A program made the position numbers and the translations under genes. A model generated the notes under the pieces. The model saw only the letters and a list, made by a program, of their open reading frames with translations. It searched no databases and was not told the DNA's origin. This document shows positions 7,715 through 15,920 of a DNA stretch of 41,458 nt, one piece after another. Positions within the stretch are counted from its first letter, which is position 1, and each line of letters begins with the position of its first letter. This DNA is from a bacterium (GTDB taxonomy: Bacteria > Actinomycetota > Acidimicrobiia > Spongiisociales > ZC4RG35). Location: positions 1 through 41,458 of the forward strand of contig JAHEIN010000008.1 of NCBI GenBank assembly GCA_024639335.1, in the 5' to 3' direction.

Positions 7715-9169
7715 ATGACGCTCGACCCGCTCGTGTTCGGTCACCGGCTCCGACACTTCCGCCGGAGCAGGAACATGACACTCGACGATCTCGGCCAGGT
7801 CATCGGACGGCCGGCTCCCTATCTCTCTCTGGTCGAGAACGGCAAGCGTGACGTCAAGCTCGGCCAGATCACGGCCCTCGCCGACGCCGTCGGTGTATCG
7901 GTGGCCGAGCTCTTGGAAGACGCACCGCCCGATCGGCGGTCCGAGCTGGAGATTCGACTCGAACGTGCGCAGCAGCATCCTGTGTACCGGCGGCTGGGAC
8001 TCCCTCATCTCAAGCCCACCGCCAAGACGCCGGACGACGTGCTGGATCATCTGCTCGCCCTCTTCGAAGTCGCAGCAGTGGACACCCCCGTCCAGGCCGC
8101 CACCGCCGACGATCTCCGCCGCTCCAGCGCCGACTGCACTCGCCGGCTCGCCGACGTCGACGGCCGACTCGTCGACGTCGAACTGGGAGCCGCCAGGCTG
8201 CTGGACGATGCCGGCGTCGACGCCACGGGGCCGCTCACCACCCGAGACCTCACCACGCTCGCCGATCACGTCGGGTACCGCGTCCTGGCCGTCGACGACA
8301 TCCCCAAATCGGTGCGATCGATCGTCGACGACACCCGCAAGCAGATCTATGTAGCGCAGCGCAACGAGCTTCGAACACGGCAGGCACGCAAAGCCATCCT
8401 TCAAACGCTCGCCCACCGGGTACTCGGACACTCCGAACCGTCCAGCCCTTTCGAGATGCTGTGGCAGCGGGTCGAAACGGCCTACTTCGCCGCAGCAGTC
8501 CTCGTGCCCGAGCGCTCGGCCCAGGCTTTTCTCCGCTCGGCGAAGGAGCGCCGCGACATCTCGATCGAGGACCTGAAGGAGCGCTTCTACGTTTCCTATG
8601 AGATGGCAGCTCAGCGCTTCACGAACCTCGCGACCACCGGTCTGGGAATCCGCTGCCACTTCATCCGAAGCCGGGACGACGGCACGGTCGTGAAGGCATA
8701 CGCCAACGACGACGCTCCGCTCCCCCGCGACGCCTTCGGAGGAAGCGAAGGGCTGCGGCTGTGCCGGCAATTCTCTGCCAGGACTGCCTACGAATCCGAA
8801 CGCGGCTACGACCTCTACAGCCAATTCACCGACACGCCCGCAGGTTCGTTTCTCTGCTCCACTCACCTCGACGCAGCCGGTGACGGAGACGCCTTCACGG
8901 TCGGTGTGCAGTTCGCCGATGCCCGCTACTTCCGGGCCCGACGGACCGATCAACATCGGGTCTCGAAGTGCCCCAGAGGCGAATGCTGCCACCGACCCGC
9001 CGAGAACGAATACGTGCCGGGGATCGTGGTCCACCCCCGAATCCAGGACCGACTCGTCTCGGTACTCGTCCCGAGCCTCGATCCACCGGTCGATTCCGCC
9101 GAGATCGCCGAGTTCGCCGAGCGGCACGACGTGGAAGAAACATCTTCACTTTTCGACGAACTCCAATAA
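7715..9169 (+). CDS. ramB: RamB/PrpR-type transcriptional regulator of acyl-CoA and glyoxylate metabolism (484 aa)
   Basis: Residues ~8-70 form an XRE helix-turn-helix (TLDDLGQVIGRPAPYLSLVE). The middle resembles the ImmA/IrrE-like DUF955 region (TLAHRVLGH in place of a catalytic HExxH). The C-terminal third matches the short-chain acyl-CoA regulator domain, DUF2083 (CRQFSARTAYESERGYDLYS). A cysteine cluster CPRGECC near the end may correspond to the Fe-S cluster reported for mycobacterial PrpR. The ATG at 7715 (MTLDPLVFGHRLRHFRRSRN) is preferred to the track's TTG at 7652 because it places the HTH at the usual distance. Divergence from aceB-aceA makes those genes its likely targets. Confidence 0.88.
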   Translation: MTLDPLVFGHRLRHFRRSRNMTLDDLGQVIGRPAPYLSLVENGKRDVKLGQITALADAVGVSVAELLEDAPPDRRSELEIRLERAQQHPVYRRLGLPHLKPTAKTPDDVLDHLLALFEVAAVDTPVQAATADDLRRSSADCTRRLADVDGRLVDVELGAARLLDDAGVDATGPLTTRDLTTLADHVGYRVLAVDDIPKSVRSIVDDTRKQIYVAQRNELRTRQARKAILQTLAHRVLGHSEPSSPFEMLWQRVETAYFAAAVLVPERSAQAFLRSAKERRDISIEDLKERFYVSYEMAAQRFTNLATTGLGIRCHFIRSRDDGTVVKAYANDDAPLPRDAFGGSEGLRLCRQFSARTAYESERGYDLYSQFTDTPAGSFLCSTHLDAAGDGDAFTVGVQFADARYFRARRTDQHRVSKCPRGECCHRPAENEYVPGIVVHPRIQDRLVSVLVPSLDPPVDSAEIAEFAERHDVEETSSLFDELQ

Positions 9170-9190
9170 CCTGTGGGTAAGCCACCCGAG

Positions 9191-9200
9191 GGAGGTGAGG
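9191..9200 (+). promoter_or_regulatory. Strong Shine-Dalgarno GGAGGTGAGG
   Basis: A near-perfect anti-16S match lies three bases before the ATG at 9204. It fixes that start and stands out in a window where most first genes look leaderless. Confidence 0.65.
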
Positions 9201-9203
9201 TGC

Positions 9204-9500
9204 ATGTCGACATACGAAGGTTCCTTGAGAGTCCCCGGCGACGAGGGGCCCCCCCTCGGCGTGACGATCGACCTGACCGGTGACCGGTTCCGCGTGAGCG
9301 CCGGCGGCTCGGAGATCGGCAATTGGTCGAAATCCGAGATCCGCGTCAACGCACTCCCCGACGGCTTCCACCTGCGCGCCGAAGGCGAAGAGGTCTTGCT
9401 CGACATCACCGACGATGCACAGTTCGCAGTCGATCTCGGGCTCCGCACTGCGCCACCGCACCTCCGGCGCCGCATGAGCGCGCTGATGCGCAACGACTGA
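9204..9500 (+). CDS. Conserved-looking small protein of unknown function (98 aa)
   Basis: The protein reads as alternating beta strands: a GVTIDLTGDRFRVSAGGSEIG pattern, then IGNWSKSEIRVNALPDGFHL and EEVLLDITDDAQFAVDLGL, ending in a basic helix (LRRRMSALMRND). It resembles a compact PH-like or beta-sandwich domain, but I cannot name the family. The track ORF starts at 8880 inside ramB in another frame; the strong Shine-Dalgarno sequence fixes the start at 9204. It lies 34 bases after ramB and may share its transcript. Its TGA is three bases from the stop of the convergent E2 gene. Confidence 0.8.
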   Translation: MSTYEGSLRVPGDEGPPLGVTIDLTGDRFRVSAGGSEIGNWSKSEIRVNALPDGFHLRAEGEEVLLDITDDAQFAVDLGLRTAPPHLRRRMSALMRND

Positions 9501-9503
9501 TCC

Positions 9504-10766
9504 TCAGGCCAGGAACAGCGTCGGCTCCTCCAGGTTCTCGACGACGGTCGCCAGAAACCTTCGGCCTCCGGAGCCGTCGATGACCCGATGGTCGTACGAC
9601 AGGGAGAGCGGCATCATCGGGGCGATCTCGAGCCGCCCGCCACGCGCCACCGGTGTGTGCTCCGCCTTGCCGACGCTGAGAATGCCGGTCGTCCCGTGCG
9701 GCACGATCGGGGTCCCGTACCCACCGCCGACGGCCCCGACGTTGGAGACGGTGAACGCCTGACCGCCCAAGGCCTGGGCAGGGAGCTGCCTGCTGCGAGC
9801 CAATCGAGAAAGGCGCGTGATCTCGGCGCTCAGTGCCACGAGATCATGCTTGCCAGGATCCTCGACCACGACCACCATGAGCCCATCGTCGGTATCGACT
9901 GCCACCCCGATGTGGATGCGTTCGGGATAGGTGAGCGTCTCACCGTCCAGGCGAGCCGCCATCTCTCGATGCTGCCCGAGTGCGGTCACGACCGCCTTGA
10001 CGATCATGGCATCCATCGAAACTGGAGCGTTCCTCCTCCGTTTCAGTGCTTCGCGGGATGCAAACAGACGCGTCACGTCGGCAGAATCGAACGCCGTCAC
10101 GTGCGGGATCTCCCGCCACGACGCCGAGACCCGCTCTCCGATCGTTCGGCGCAACTTCGACAGATGGACCACCTCACCCCGGTCCGAGGTGCCGGCCTCC
10201 CGCTGCGGCGGTCGTTCCTCGCCAACCGACGCAGACTGCTCGGCGCCTGCTGTGTCGTCTTCGGCTGCATCCGCCGGCGACGTGTCCTCTGCAGCTCTGC
10301 GGACGTCGTCTCGGGTGATACGGCCCTCCGCACCGGTGCCGGTCACCGATGCGAGGTCGACGTCGAGGTCCTTGGCCAGCCTCCGAACGACTGGGAGCGC
10401 TTCGATCGGCGTCGGCTCAGAGGTGGCAGAGGAGGCGGTCTGGCGAGGTGGGAGATCGACGGCTTGGTCGGAGAGCGTCCCCACGATCGGTGCCGACTCA
10501 CGTGACAGCGCGTCTGCCGGGGATTCGTCGACGGTCTGGATCGTCGCCAGCACCGCTCCGACCTCCAGCACGGTTCCCTCGGGTGCGCCGTGAGCGACCA
10601 CGACCCCCGCCCACGGCGTTGGGATCTCCATGAGCGCCTTGTCGGTCTCGATCTCGACGATCGACTGATCGACATCCACCGGGTCGCCTTCACCGACGAG
10701 CCATCGGATGATCTCGGCCTCGGTCAGGCCTTCGCCGATATCCGGGAGGAGGAACTCCTTGGCCAT
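9504..10766 (-). CDS. Dihydrolipoamide acyltransferase (E2) of a 2-oxoacid dehydrogenase complex (420 aa)
   Basis: The core subunit transfers the acyl group from E1-bound lipoamide to CoA. Domain order: one lipoyl domain (residues 1-80) with lipoyl-Lys43 in IETDKALMEI; an Asp/Ser/Ala-rich linker; a peripheral-subunit-binding domain (VRRLAKDLDVDLASVTGTGAEGRI); a second linker; and the catalytic domain ending in SLSYDHRVIDG, with the HxxxDG active site near 393-398. The operon order E1-alpha, E1-beta, E2 without an E3 gene is typical of branched-chain or pyruvate-type complexes in actinobacteria. The substrate cannot be fixed from sequence alone. The start lies three bases after the E1-beta stop. 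Confidence 0.93.
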   Translation of the reverse strand: MAKEFLLPDIGEGLTEAEIIRWLVGEGDPVDVDQSIVEIETDKALMEIPTPWAGVVVAHGAPEGTVLEVGAVLATIQTVDESPADALSRESAPIVGTLSDQAVDLPPRQTASSATSEPTPIEALPVVRRLAKDLDVDLASVTGTGAEGRITRDDVRRAAEDTSPADAAEDDTAGAEQSASVGEERPPQREAGTSDRGEVVHLSKLRRTIGERVSASWREIPHVTAFDSADVTRLFASREALKRRRNAPVSMDAMIVKAVVTALGQHREMAARLDGETLTYPERIHIGVAVDTDDGLMVVVVEDPGKHDLVALSAEITRLSRLARSRQLPAQALGGQAFTVSNVGAVGGGYGTPIVPHGTTGILSVGKAEHTPVARGGRLEIAPMMPLSLSYDHRVIDGSGGRRFLATVVENLEEPTLFLA

Positions 10767-10769
10767 CTG

Positions 10770-11750
10770 CTACACCGACTCTTCCACGGTCGATCGGGCA
10801 GCGGCCACTATCCGATCCGTGGATGGGAGGTACAGGTGCTCCGAACGCTTCAACGGAAAGACGGTGTCCCAACCGGTCACTCTCCGAACCGGCGCTGAAA
10901 GCGAGAAGATCGCCCGCTCGGAGATGAGGGCCGACACCTCCGACATGAAGCCGGCGGTTCGGGGTGCCTCGGAGACCAGCACGGCTCGACTGGTCTTCCG
11001 AACCGAGGAAAGGACTGCCTCGGTATCCAAGGGCGTCAACGTCCTGAGGTCGATCAGCTCGGTTGAGATCCCGTCGTCGGTCAGCCGCTTCACCGCCTCG
11101 CGACATTCCTTCATCATCGCCCCATACGAGATCAGGCTCAGGTCACGTCCCTCGTTCTCCACACTGGCAATCCCGATGTTCACGAACTCGGGTTCGTCCG
11201 CCAGTTCCTCCTTGACCGCCCGATACAGACGAATCGGCTCGAGAACGACCACCGGATCCGGGTCGTCGATGGCCGACCGCATCAGCCCGTAGGCGTCCGA
11301 CGGACGCGAAGGGGCGACCACCTTGAGTCCGGGGGTGTGCACATAGATCGCCTCGGCAGATTCGGAGTGGTGCTCGGCGGCGCCGATCCCCCCGCCGTAC
11401 GGGATGCGGATCACCATCGGCGCCGAGAAGCGATGACGGGATCGATTTCGGATCCGAGCGACGTGGTTGATGATCTGGTCGAACGCCGGATACGAGAAGC
11501 CCATGAACTGCATTTCGATCACCGGGCGCATTCCGGCGACCGCCATCCCGAACCCGACTCCGGCGATCCCGGACTCGGCCACGGGAGTGTCGACGACACG
11601 ATCGCCGCCGTGCCGGTCTCGAAGACCGTCGGTGATGCGGAACACCCCACCGGTCCTCCCGACATCCTCGCCCATCACGATCACGCGGTCGTCGGCAGCG
11701 AGTGCATCATCGAGTGCTCGATTCAGGGCTTGGGCGATGGTGGTCGTCAT
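10770..11750 (-). CDS. 2-oxoacid dehydrogenase E1 component, beta subunit (326 aa)
   Basis: Forms the alpha2-beta2 thiamine-diphosphate decarboxylase with the preceding gene product. Family features are VIVMGEDVGRTGGVFRIT, DTPVAESGIAGVGFGMAV, IEMQFMGFSYPAFDQI and the C-terminal transketolase domain (STELIDLRTLTPLDTEAV). The length of 326 aa is standard. Its ATG overlaps the E1-alpha stop as ATGA. The early FMGF-type segment is common in branched-chain enzymes, which mildly favours that substrate class. Confidence 0.94.
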   Translation of the reverse strand: MTTTIAQALNRALDDALAADDRVIVMGEDVGRTGGVFRITDGLRDRHGGDRVVDTPVAESGIAGVGFGMAVAGMRPVIEMQFMGFSYPAFDQIINHVARIRNRSRHRFSAPMVIRIPYGGGIGAAEHHSESAEAIYVHTPGLKVVAPSRPSDAYGLMRSAIDDPDPVVVLEPIRLYRAVKEELADEPEFVNIGIASVENEGRDLSLISYGAMMKECREAVKRLTDDGISTELIDLRTLTPLDTEAVLSSVRKTSRAVLVSEAPRTAGFMSEVSALISERAIFSLSAPVRRVTGWDTVFPLKRSEHLYLPSTDRIVAAARSTVEESV

Positions 11751-12772
11751 GGCGCGGCCTTCGCCTCGGCGAGCTGTTCGGCCAGATGAGGCGGTATCTC
11801 GGCGAACATCGCCCCGAACATCTCCTCTGGTTCCGGCGCTCGCAGGCTCTCAGCGAGCACGATGGCACGCTCGACCTCGCTCGAGGCCTGCTCCTCGATG
11901 CGCATCTGCCAGTCTTCGTCCCATCTTCCCCGCTCTGAGAGATAGACCCTGAGGCGCTCGATCGGGTCGCGCCGCACCCACTCCTCGCGGTCGGCCTCGG
12001 ATCGATATCGACCCGGATCGTCAGCGGTGGTATGAGGCCCCATCCGATAGGTGACTGCCTCGATCAATGTTGGCCCCTCGCCACTCCGGGCTCGTCCGAC
12101 CGCCTCACGGGTGGCTGCATACACCGCGAAGACGTCGTTGCCGTCCACCCGCACGCCTGGCATCCCATAGGCGATCGCCTTCTCGGCGATCGTCTCCGTG
12201 GCGGTCTGCTCTGCCGTCGGAAGTGAGATGGCCCAACCGTTGTTCTGACACACGAAGACGGTCCCCACCTTCTGAACGGCCGCCATGTTCATCGCCTCGT
12301 GAAAGTCGCCCTCCGAGGTCGCTCCATCTCCGAAATAGGTGAGAGCGATCCGCGACGACCCCTGCAGGCGCTCAGCCCAGGCGAGGCCGACGGCATGGAC
12401 CATGTGCCCGCCGACCGTGATCGATGGCGGCAGCACATTGACGTGCTCGGGTACCCGGCCACCGTGTTCGTGACCGGTACGGCCTGCGAACAGGAGTTCC
12501 ATGGGGTAGGCCTGCATCCACATCGCGGCGGCATCCCGATAGGTTCCGACCATCCAGTCGTCGACCTCGAGCGCCGCAGCGCTCCCCGCCTGGGCCGCTT
12601 CCTGACCCTCGAACGGTGCGTAGGTGGCGAGGCGACCCTGCTTCTGGAGGGCCATCGACTTTCGGTCGTACGTCCGCGCGAAGACCATCGCCCGGTACAG
12701 GCGGGAGGCGAGAGCGTCGTCCATCGGCGCCTCGTCGACCAGCGCCCCGCTCGGAGTCAGAATCTGCCTCAT
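11747..12772 (-). CDS. 2-oxoacid dehydrogenase E1 component, alpha subunit (341 aa)
   Basis: Binds thiamine diphosphate and decarboxylates the 2-oxoacid. The ThDP motif GDGATSEGDFHEAMNMAA...NNGWAIS (GDG to NN) is intact. The phosphorylation-loop region YRMGPHTTADDPGRY is also present, a hallmark of the branched-chain/acetoin-like E1-alpha group. The start at 12772 (MRQILTPSG) is chosen over the track's 12832 because a TAACGT box sits eight bases upstream. First gene of a tight three-gene operon. Confidence 0.93.
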   Translation of the reverse strand: MRQILTPSGALVDEAPMDDALASRLYRAMVFARTYDRKSMALQKQGRLATYAPFEGQEAAQAGSAAALEVDDWMVGTYRDAAAMWMQAYPMELLFAGRTGHEHGGRVPEHVNVLPPSITVGGHMVHAVGLAWAERLQGSSRIALTYFGDGATSEGDFHEAMNMAAVQKVGTVFVCQNNGWAISLPTAEQTATETIAEKAIAYGMPGVRVDGNDVFAVYAATREAVGRARSGEGPTLIEAVTYRMGPHTTADDPGRYRSEADREEWVRRDPIERLRVYLSERGRWDEDWQMRIEEQASSEVERAIVLAESLRAPEPEEMFGAMFAEIPPHLAEQLAEAKAAP

Positions 12773-12780
12773 ACGCGGGG

Positions 12781-12786
12781 ACGTTA
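12781..12786 (-). promoter_or_regulatory. -10 box TAACGT of the E1-E2 operon (leaderless)
   Basis: TAACGT, eight bases (CCCCGCGT), then the ATG at 12772. Confidence 0.55.
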
Positions 12787-12821
12787 GCGCACCGGTGAAC
12801 CGCACTCGCTCAGCTCGGGGT

Positions 12822-12842
12822 GGACAGTTCACGGTTCACAGT
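12822..12842. repeat. 7-bp tandem repeat, three units (GGACAGT TCACGGT TCACAGT)
   Basis: Three degenerate heptads lie in phase upstream of the E1-alpha promoter; their reverse complement is ACTGTGA-ACCGTGA-ACTGTCC. They are complementary to the second array at 12919-12953: GACAGTTCAC (12823-12832) pairs perfectly with GTGAACTGTC (12938-12947). Confidence 0.65.
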
Positions 12843-12918
12843 CCACCGGATCAGGACCTGAACACGAGCGGTCAGATCATCCATGATCCGGACCTTCGCG
12901 AGCACCTGCCGCCGCAGG

Positions 12919-12953
12919 CAACTGTCGACTGACAACTGTGAACTGTCAACTCG
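12919..12953. repeat. 7-bp tandem repeat, five units at the 3' end of ftsK
   Basis: CAACTGT CGACTGA CAACTGT GAACTGT CAACTCG read in phase. The array overlaps the ftsK stop codon and, paired with the inverted array about 100 bases away, could form a long hairpin after ftsK. Confidence 0.65.
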
Positions 12954-15237
12954 TCGTTGCCAGCGTCTCCTCGAGCTCTTCTTCGGTCATGAGTACCTCG
13001 CGTGCCTTCGAGCCCTGGCTGGGCCCGACCACACCACGCTGTTCGAGGATGTCCATGATCCGGCCCGCCCGGGCGAACCCGACACGCAGCTTGCGTTGGA
13101 GCATCGACGTCGAGCCCAGCTGGCTCCGCACGACGAGCTCGGTCGCCTGCCGCGCCAGCGCGTCGTCCTCGTCGTCGACCTCTCCCATGTCCTTGGCGGC
13201 CGCCTCCGCTGCCACCTCGAGGACCTCCTTGTCCTTGTACTGCGCCTCACGCTGCGCCTTGACCCAGTCGACCACGGCGTGGATCTCGGACTCTCGTACC
13301 CAGGCGCCCTGGATCCGATTGGGACGCGGCTCCTGTGCGGTGACGATCAACATGTCACCCATGCCGACCAGCTTCTCCGCGCCGGCAGAGTCGAGAATGA
13401 CGCGGGAGTCGGTGGTCGAAGCCACGCTGAATGCCATACGCGACGGGACGTTGGCCTTGATCACACCGGTGATCACGTTGACCGACGGACGCTGCGTGGC
13501 CAAGACCAGATGGATGCCGACCGCGCGAGCCATCTGGGCGATCCTCACGATCGAATCCTCGACCTCTTTGCCGGCGACCATCATCAGGTCGTTCAACTCG
13601 TCGACCAGTACCACGATGTACGGGAAGCGATCGAACTGCTCTTCGTCGAGCTCACCCCGATCCAACTTCTCCCGATAGCCGGTGATGTCTCTGGTCCCGG
13701 CATCGGCGACGAGGTCGTAGCGTCGATCCATCTCGGCGACCGCCCATTTCAAGGCGTCGTTCGCCTTCTTGGGGTTGGTGATCACCCGCGTGAGCAGGTG
13801 TGGAACACCGTTGTACTGACCGAGCTCGACACGCTTGGGGTCGACCATGATCAGCCGCACATCGTCCGGCGTGGCACGCATCAGCAGCGATGTCACCAGT
13901 GAGTTGATCGCCGACGACTTCCCGGCGCCGGTCGCCCCGGCGATGAGAACGTGGGGGAGCTCCGAGAGGTTCAGGAGCTTCGGGGCGCCCGAGATGTCCA
14001 TGCCGAGGCCGATGGACAGGGGATGCGTCACGGCCTCGGCTTCGGGGCTGCGCAGGATGTCGCCAAGGCTCACGAGACGGCGCTTCTTGTTCGGCACCTC
14101 GACCCCGATCGCGCTCTTACCCGGGATCGGCACGAGTAGCCGCACATCGGGCGTTGCCAGGGCGTAGGCGATGTCATGGCTCAGGTTCGAGACCTTGTTG
14201 ACCTTGACGCCGGGAGCCAACTCCACCTCGTAGCGAGTGACGGTCGGCCCAGGCACGATCTTGGTGAGCATGGCGTCGACCCCGTGCTGATGGAGGGTCT
14301 CCTCGAGCGCTTTGGCGGTGTCTTCGAGCAGACGCCGATTGTGCTCTTCACCGCCTCCGTGCTCGAGCAGATCGAGCGGAGGCAATCGATAGCCGTCGCT
14401 CCCGTGCTCGACGACCGGCTGAGGCGCCGGCTTCGGCTTCGGCTTCGGCTTGGCGGCCGCCGGCTTCTCCGGCTTCGGCTCGGCCTTGGCCTTGGCAGGG
14501 CGAGCAGGCTTCGCTGCCGCGTGACGGGCGCGAGGACGCCCCACCGGCAGTGCGGTCTGCCGCTGAGCGGATGCGGTCCGCAAACCCGATGCGAATCCCC
14601 GGAGAGACCTCCAGAGGTCGCCGATGGCCACGAGGACCTCGCGGACCGAAGTGCGCGTGACAACGAGGACTCCGGCCGAGATCACCGCCGCCAGGATCAC
14701 GAAGGCTCCGGGTGTCCCGAGCGCGCGACGGAGAGGAAACGCGAGAAGCGAACCGACCGCGCCACCGCGCTCTCGGACCAGTTCGACGTTGTCGGCCAGC
14801 GAGACGGCACCCGTCAAGAGGTGGAAGACGGCGAGTGAGCCGACGAACACGGCGACCGCACCGACGACCAGGCGTCCGGCGCCGTCCGAACGTCGGCCCA
14901 ACGCCAGCACCATCCCGACGCCGACCAGCATCGGAGGCAGGGCATAGGACCAGACACCGAACAGGAAGGTGAGCCCGGTGTCGAGGAAACGGCCCACCGG
15001 GCCGGCCTGTCCGAAAAACGCCAGTGTGACGAGGATGGCAAAGACCACCATCGTCATCCCCCAAACGTCGTCCGCTTGGCGACCGAGCCGTTCCCGGAGA
15101 AAGGATCTCATCGATTCCAGCGTGAACCGTGAGCTCTTCTTGGCCTGCGGGGTCGGCTTCGAGGCCTTCTTGGTCTTGGAGTTCGACACCCGTTTCCGCC
15201 CATGACTCCCCTTCCGGGTGGGTGTCTTAGTAGCCAT
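12946..15237 (-). CDS. ftsK: DNA translocase FtsK/SpoIIIE (763 aa)
   Basis: Pumps DNA during chromosome segregation at the division septum. A basic N-terminus is followed by about four membrane helices (residues ~45-185), a Pro/Lys/Ala linker (KPKPKPKPAPQP), the beta domain, and the RecA-like motor. The motor has Walker A GATGAGKSSAINS near 430 and Walker B IVVLVDELNDLMM. The C-terminal gamma domain that reads KOPS sites is present (LGSTSMLQRKLRVGFARAGRIMD). The length is at the short end for actinobacteria because the linker is short. It starts at ATG 15237 behind a TAGGGT box. The neighbouring dapA-rnj genes match the grouping seen in mycobacteria. Confidence 0.96.
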   Translation of the reverse strand: MATKTPTRKGSHGRKRVSNSKTKKASKPTPQAKKSSRFTLESMRSFLRERLGRQADDVWGMTMVVFAILVTLAFFGQAGPVGRFLDTGLTFLFGVWSYALPPMLVGVGMVLALGRRSDGAGRLVVGAVAVFVGSLAVFHLLTGAVSLADNVELVRERGGAVGSLLAFPLRRALGTPGAFVILAAVISAGVLVVTRTSVREVLVAIGDLWRSLRGFASGLRTASAQRQTALPVGRPRARHAAAKPARPAKAKAEPKPEKPAAAKPKPKPKPAPQPVVEHGSDGYRLPPLDLLEHGGGEEHNRRLLEDTAKALEETLHQHGVDAMLTKIVPGPTVTRYEVELAPGVKVNKVSNLSHDIAYALATPDVRLLVPIPGKSAIGVEVPNKKRRLVSLGDILRSPEAEAVTHPLSIGLGMDISGAPKLLNLSELPHVLIAGATGAGKSSAINSLVTSLLMRATPDDVRLIMVDPKRVELGQYNGVPHLLTRVITNPKKANDALKWAVAEMDRRYDLVADAGTRDITGYREKLDRGELDEEQFDRFPYIVVLVDELNDLMMVAGKEVEDSIVRIAQMARAVGIHLVLATQRPSVNVITGVIKANVPSRMAFSVASTTDSRVILDSAGAEKLVGMGDMLIVTAQEPRPNRIQGAWVRESEIHAVVDWVKAQREAQYKDKEVLEVAAEAAAKDMGEVDDEDDALARQATELVVRSQLGSTSMLQRKLRVGFARAGRIMDILEQRGVVGPSQGSKAREVLMTEEELEETLATTS

Positions 15238-15246
15238 GTGCCCCGA

Positions 15247-15252
15247 ACCCTA
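15247..15252 (-). promoter_or_regulatory. -10 box TAGGGT of ftsK (leaderless)
   Basis: TAGGGT lies nine bases before the ftsK ATG, the longest spacing of the set. Confidence 0.45.
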
Positions 15253-15284
15253 CCGGCATGCCATTGATCGACCAACAACCCTCC

Positions 15285-15312
15285 GCGCGAACTTCGCGCA
15301 ATCCGCGCGAAC
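15285..15312. repeat. Palindrome plus direct repeat upstream of ftsK
   Basis: GCGCGAA-C-TTCGCGC (15285-15299) is a 15-bp perfect dyad. The half site GCGCGAAC recurs at 15305-15312, two helical turns (20 bp) from its first copy. It lies 33 bases upstream of the ftsK -10 box and could be an operator. The remainder of the 15238-15476 gap has no gene I can support. Confidence 0.45.
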
Positions 15313-15476
15313 AGCCCGGCCGGCGTCGATTTCCCCGTTTCCGACTCCCAGACTCGACACGGGGAGTACCAACGTCGCCTCTCATCTGAAGTCCCCTCGG
15401 TGGTGTCGACCTTGGACGCCGCGTCATGTCCCGGAGTTCCCGCCCGACGCAGGGCTCAACGCTCGGAGCCGAGCGC

Positions 15477-15920
15477 TCAACAAGGCAGGTCGAGGATCCT
15501 CGGCCAGGCTTCTACTCGGGAGCCGTCGACCAGATAGACATACTGATCGGAGTCGCCACCGAGCCAGATGGTGTACGGACCCACTTCGAAGCCGGAGAAT
15601 CGGGCATCCCGGTCGAGTGAGGAGCGACCGTCGTAGGGCGCCTCCAGCTCGACGGGTGGAATCACTTCATCGGGGTCGCGAACGTAGACGCGGGTCTCGC
15701 CGGGTTCGAGGTCGCCGAGCGGATGTCGGATCTCGATGACCGCGACCAGATCGGACCCGCACTCGGGAGCGCCCCGAACCGTCACCGGACCGTTCCCGCC
15801 GATCGGCTCGCCGCCTTCGCCGATGACGACGGCGCCCTCGGGGTCCAGTACGACCGGACCGCCGTCGCATGCCCCAAGCAGCAGCGCCGCAGCCGCGACC
15901 AGCGCGGCCCGGCGGCTCAC
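15477..15920 (-). CDS. Predicted lipoprotein of unknown function (147 aa)
   Basis: The N-terminus MSRRAALVAAAALLLGACDG is a clear lipoprotein signal with lipobox LGAC, so the mature protein should be anchored outside the membrane at Cys18. The rest is acidic and beta-rich (ECGSDLVAVIEIRHPLGDLEP, GPYTIWLGGDSDQYVYLVDGSRVEAWPRILDLPC) with two further cysteines (in PECGS and at the C-terminus) that could form a disulfide. No family recognised. The GTG start overlaps the rnj stop as GTGA, so it is probably translated together with RNase J. Confidence 0.78.
   Translation of the reverse strand: MSRRAALVAAAALLLGACDGGPVVLDPEGAVVIGEGGEPIGGNGPVTVRGAPECGSDLVAVIEIRHPLGDLEPGETRVYVRDPDEVIPPVELEAPYDGRSSLDRDARFSGFEVGPYTIWLGGDSDQYVYLVDGSRVEAWPRILDLPC

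Noticed and set aside
15285-15312. LexA (SOS) box upstream of ftsK
   Set aside because: The dyad is GCGCGAA-C-TTCGCGC and lacks the GAAC-N4-GTTC spacing of actinobacterial LexA sites.
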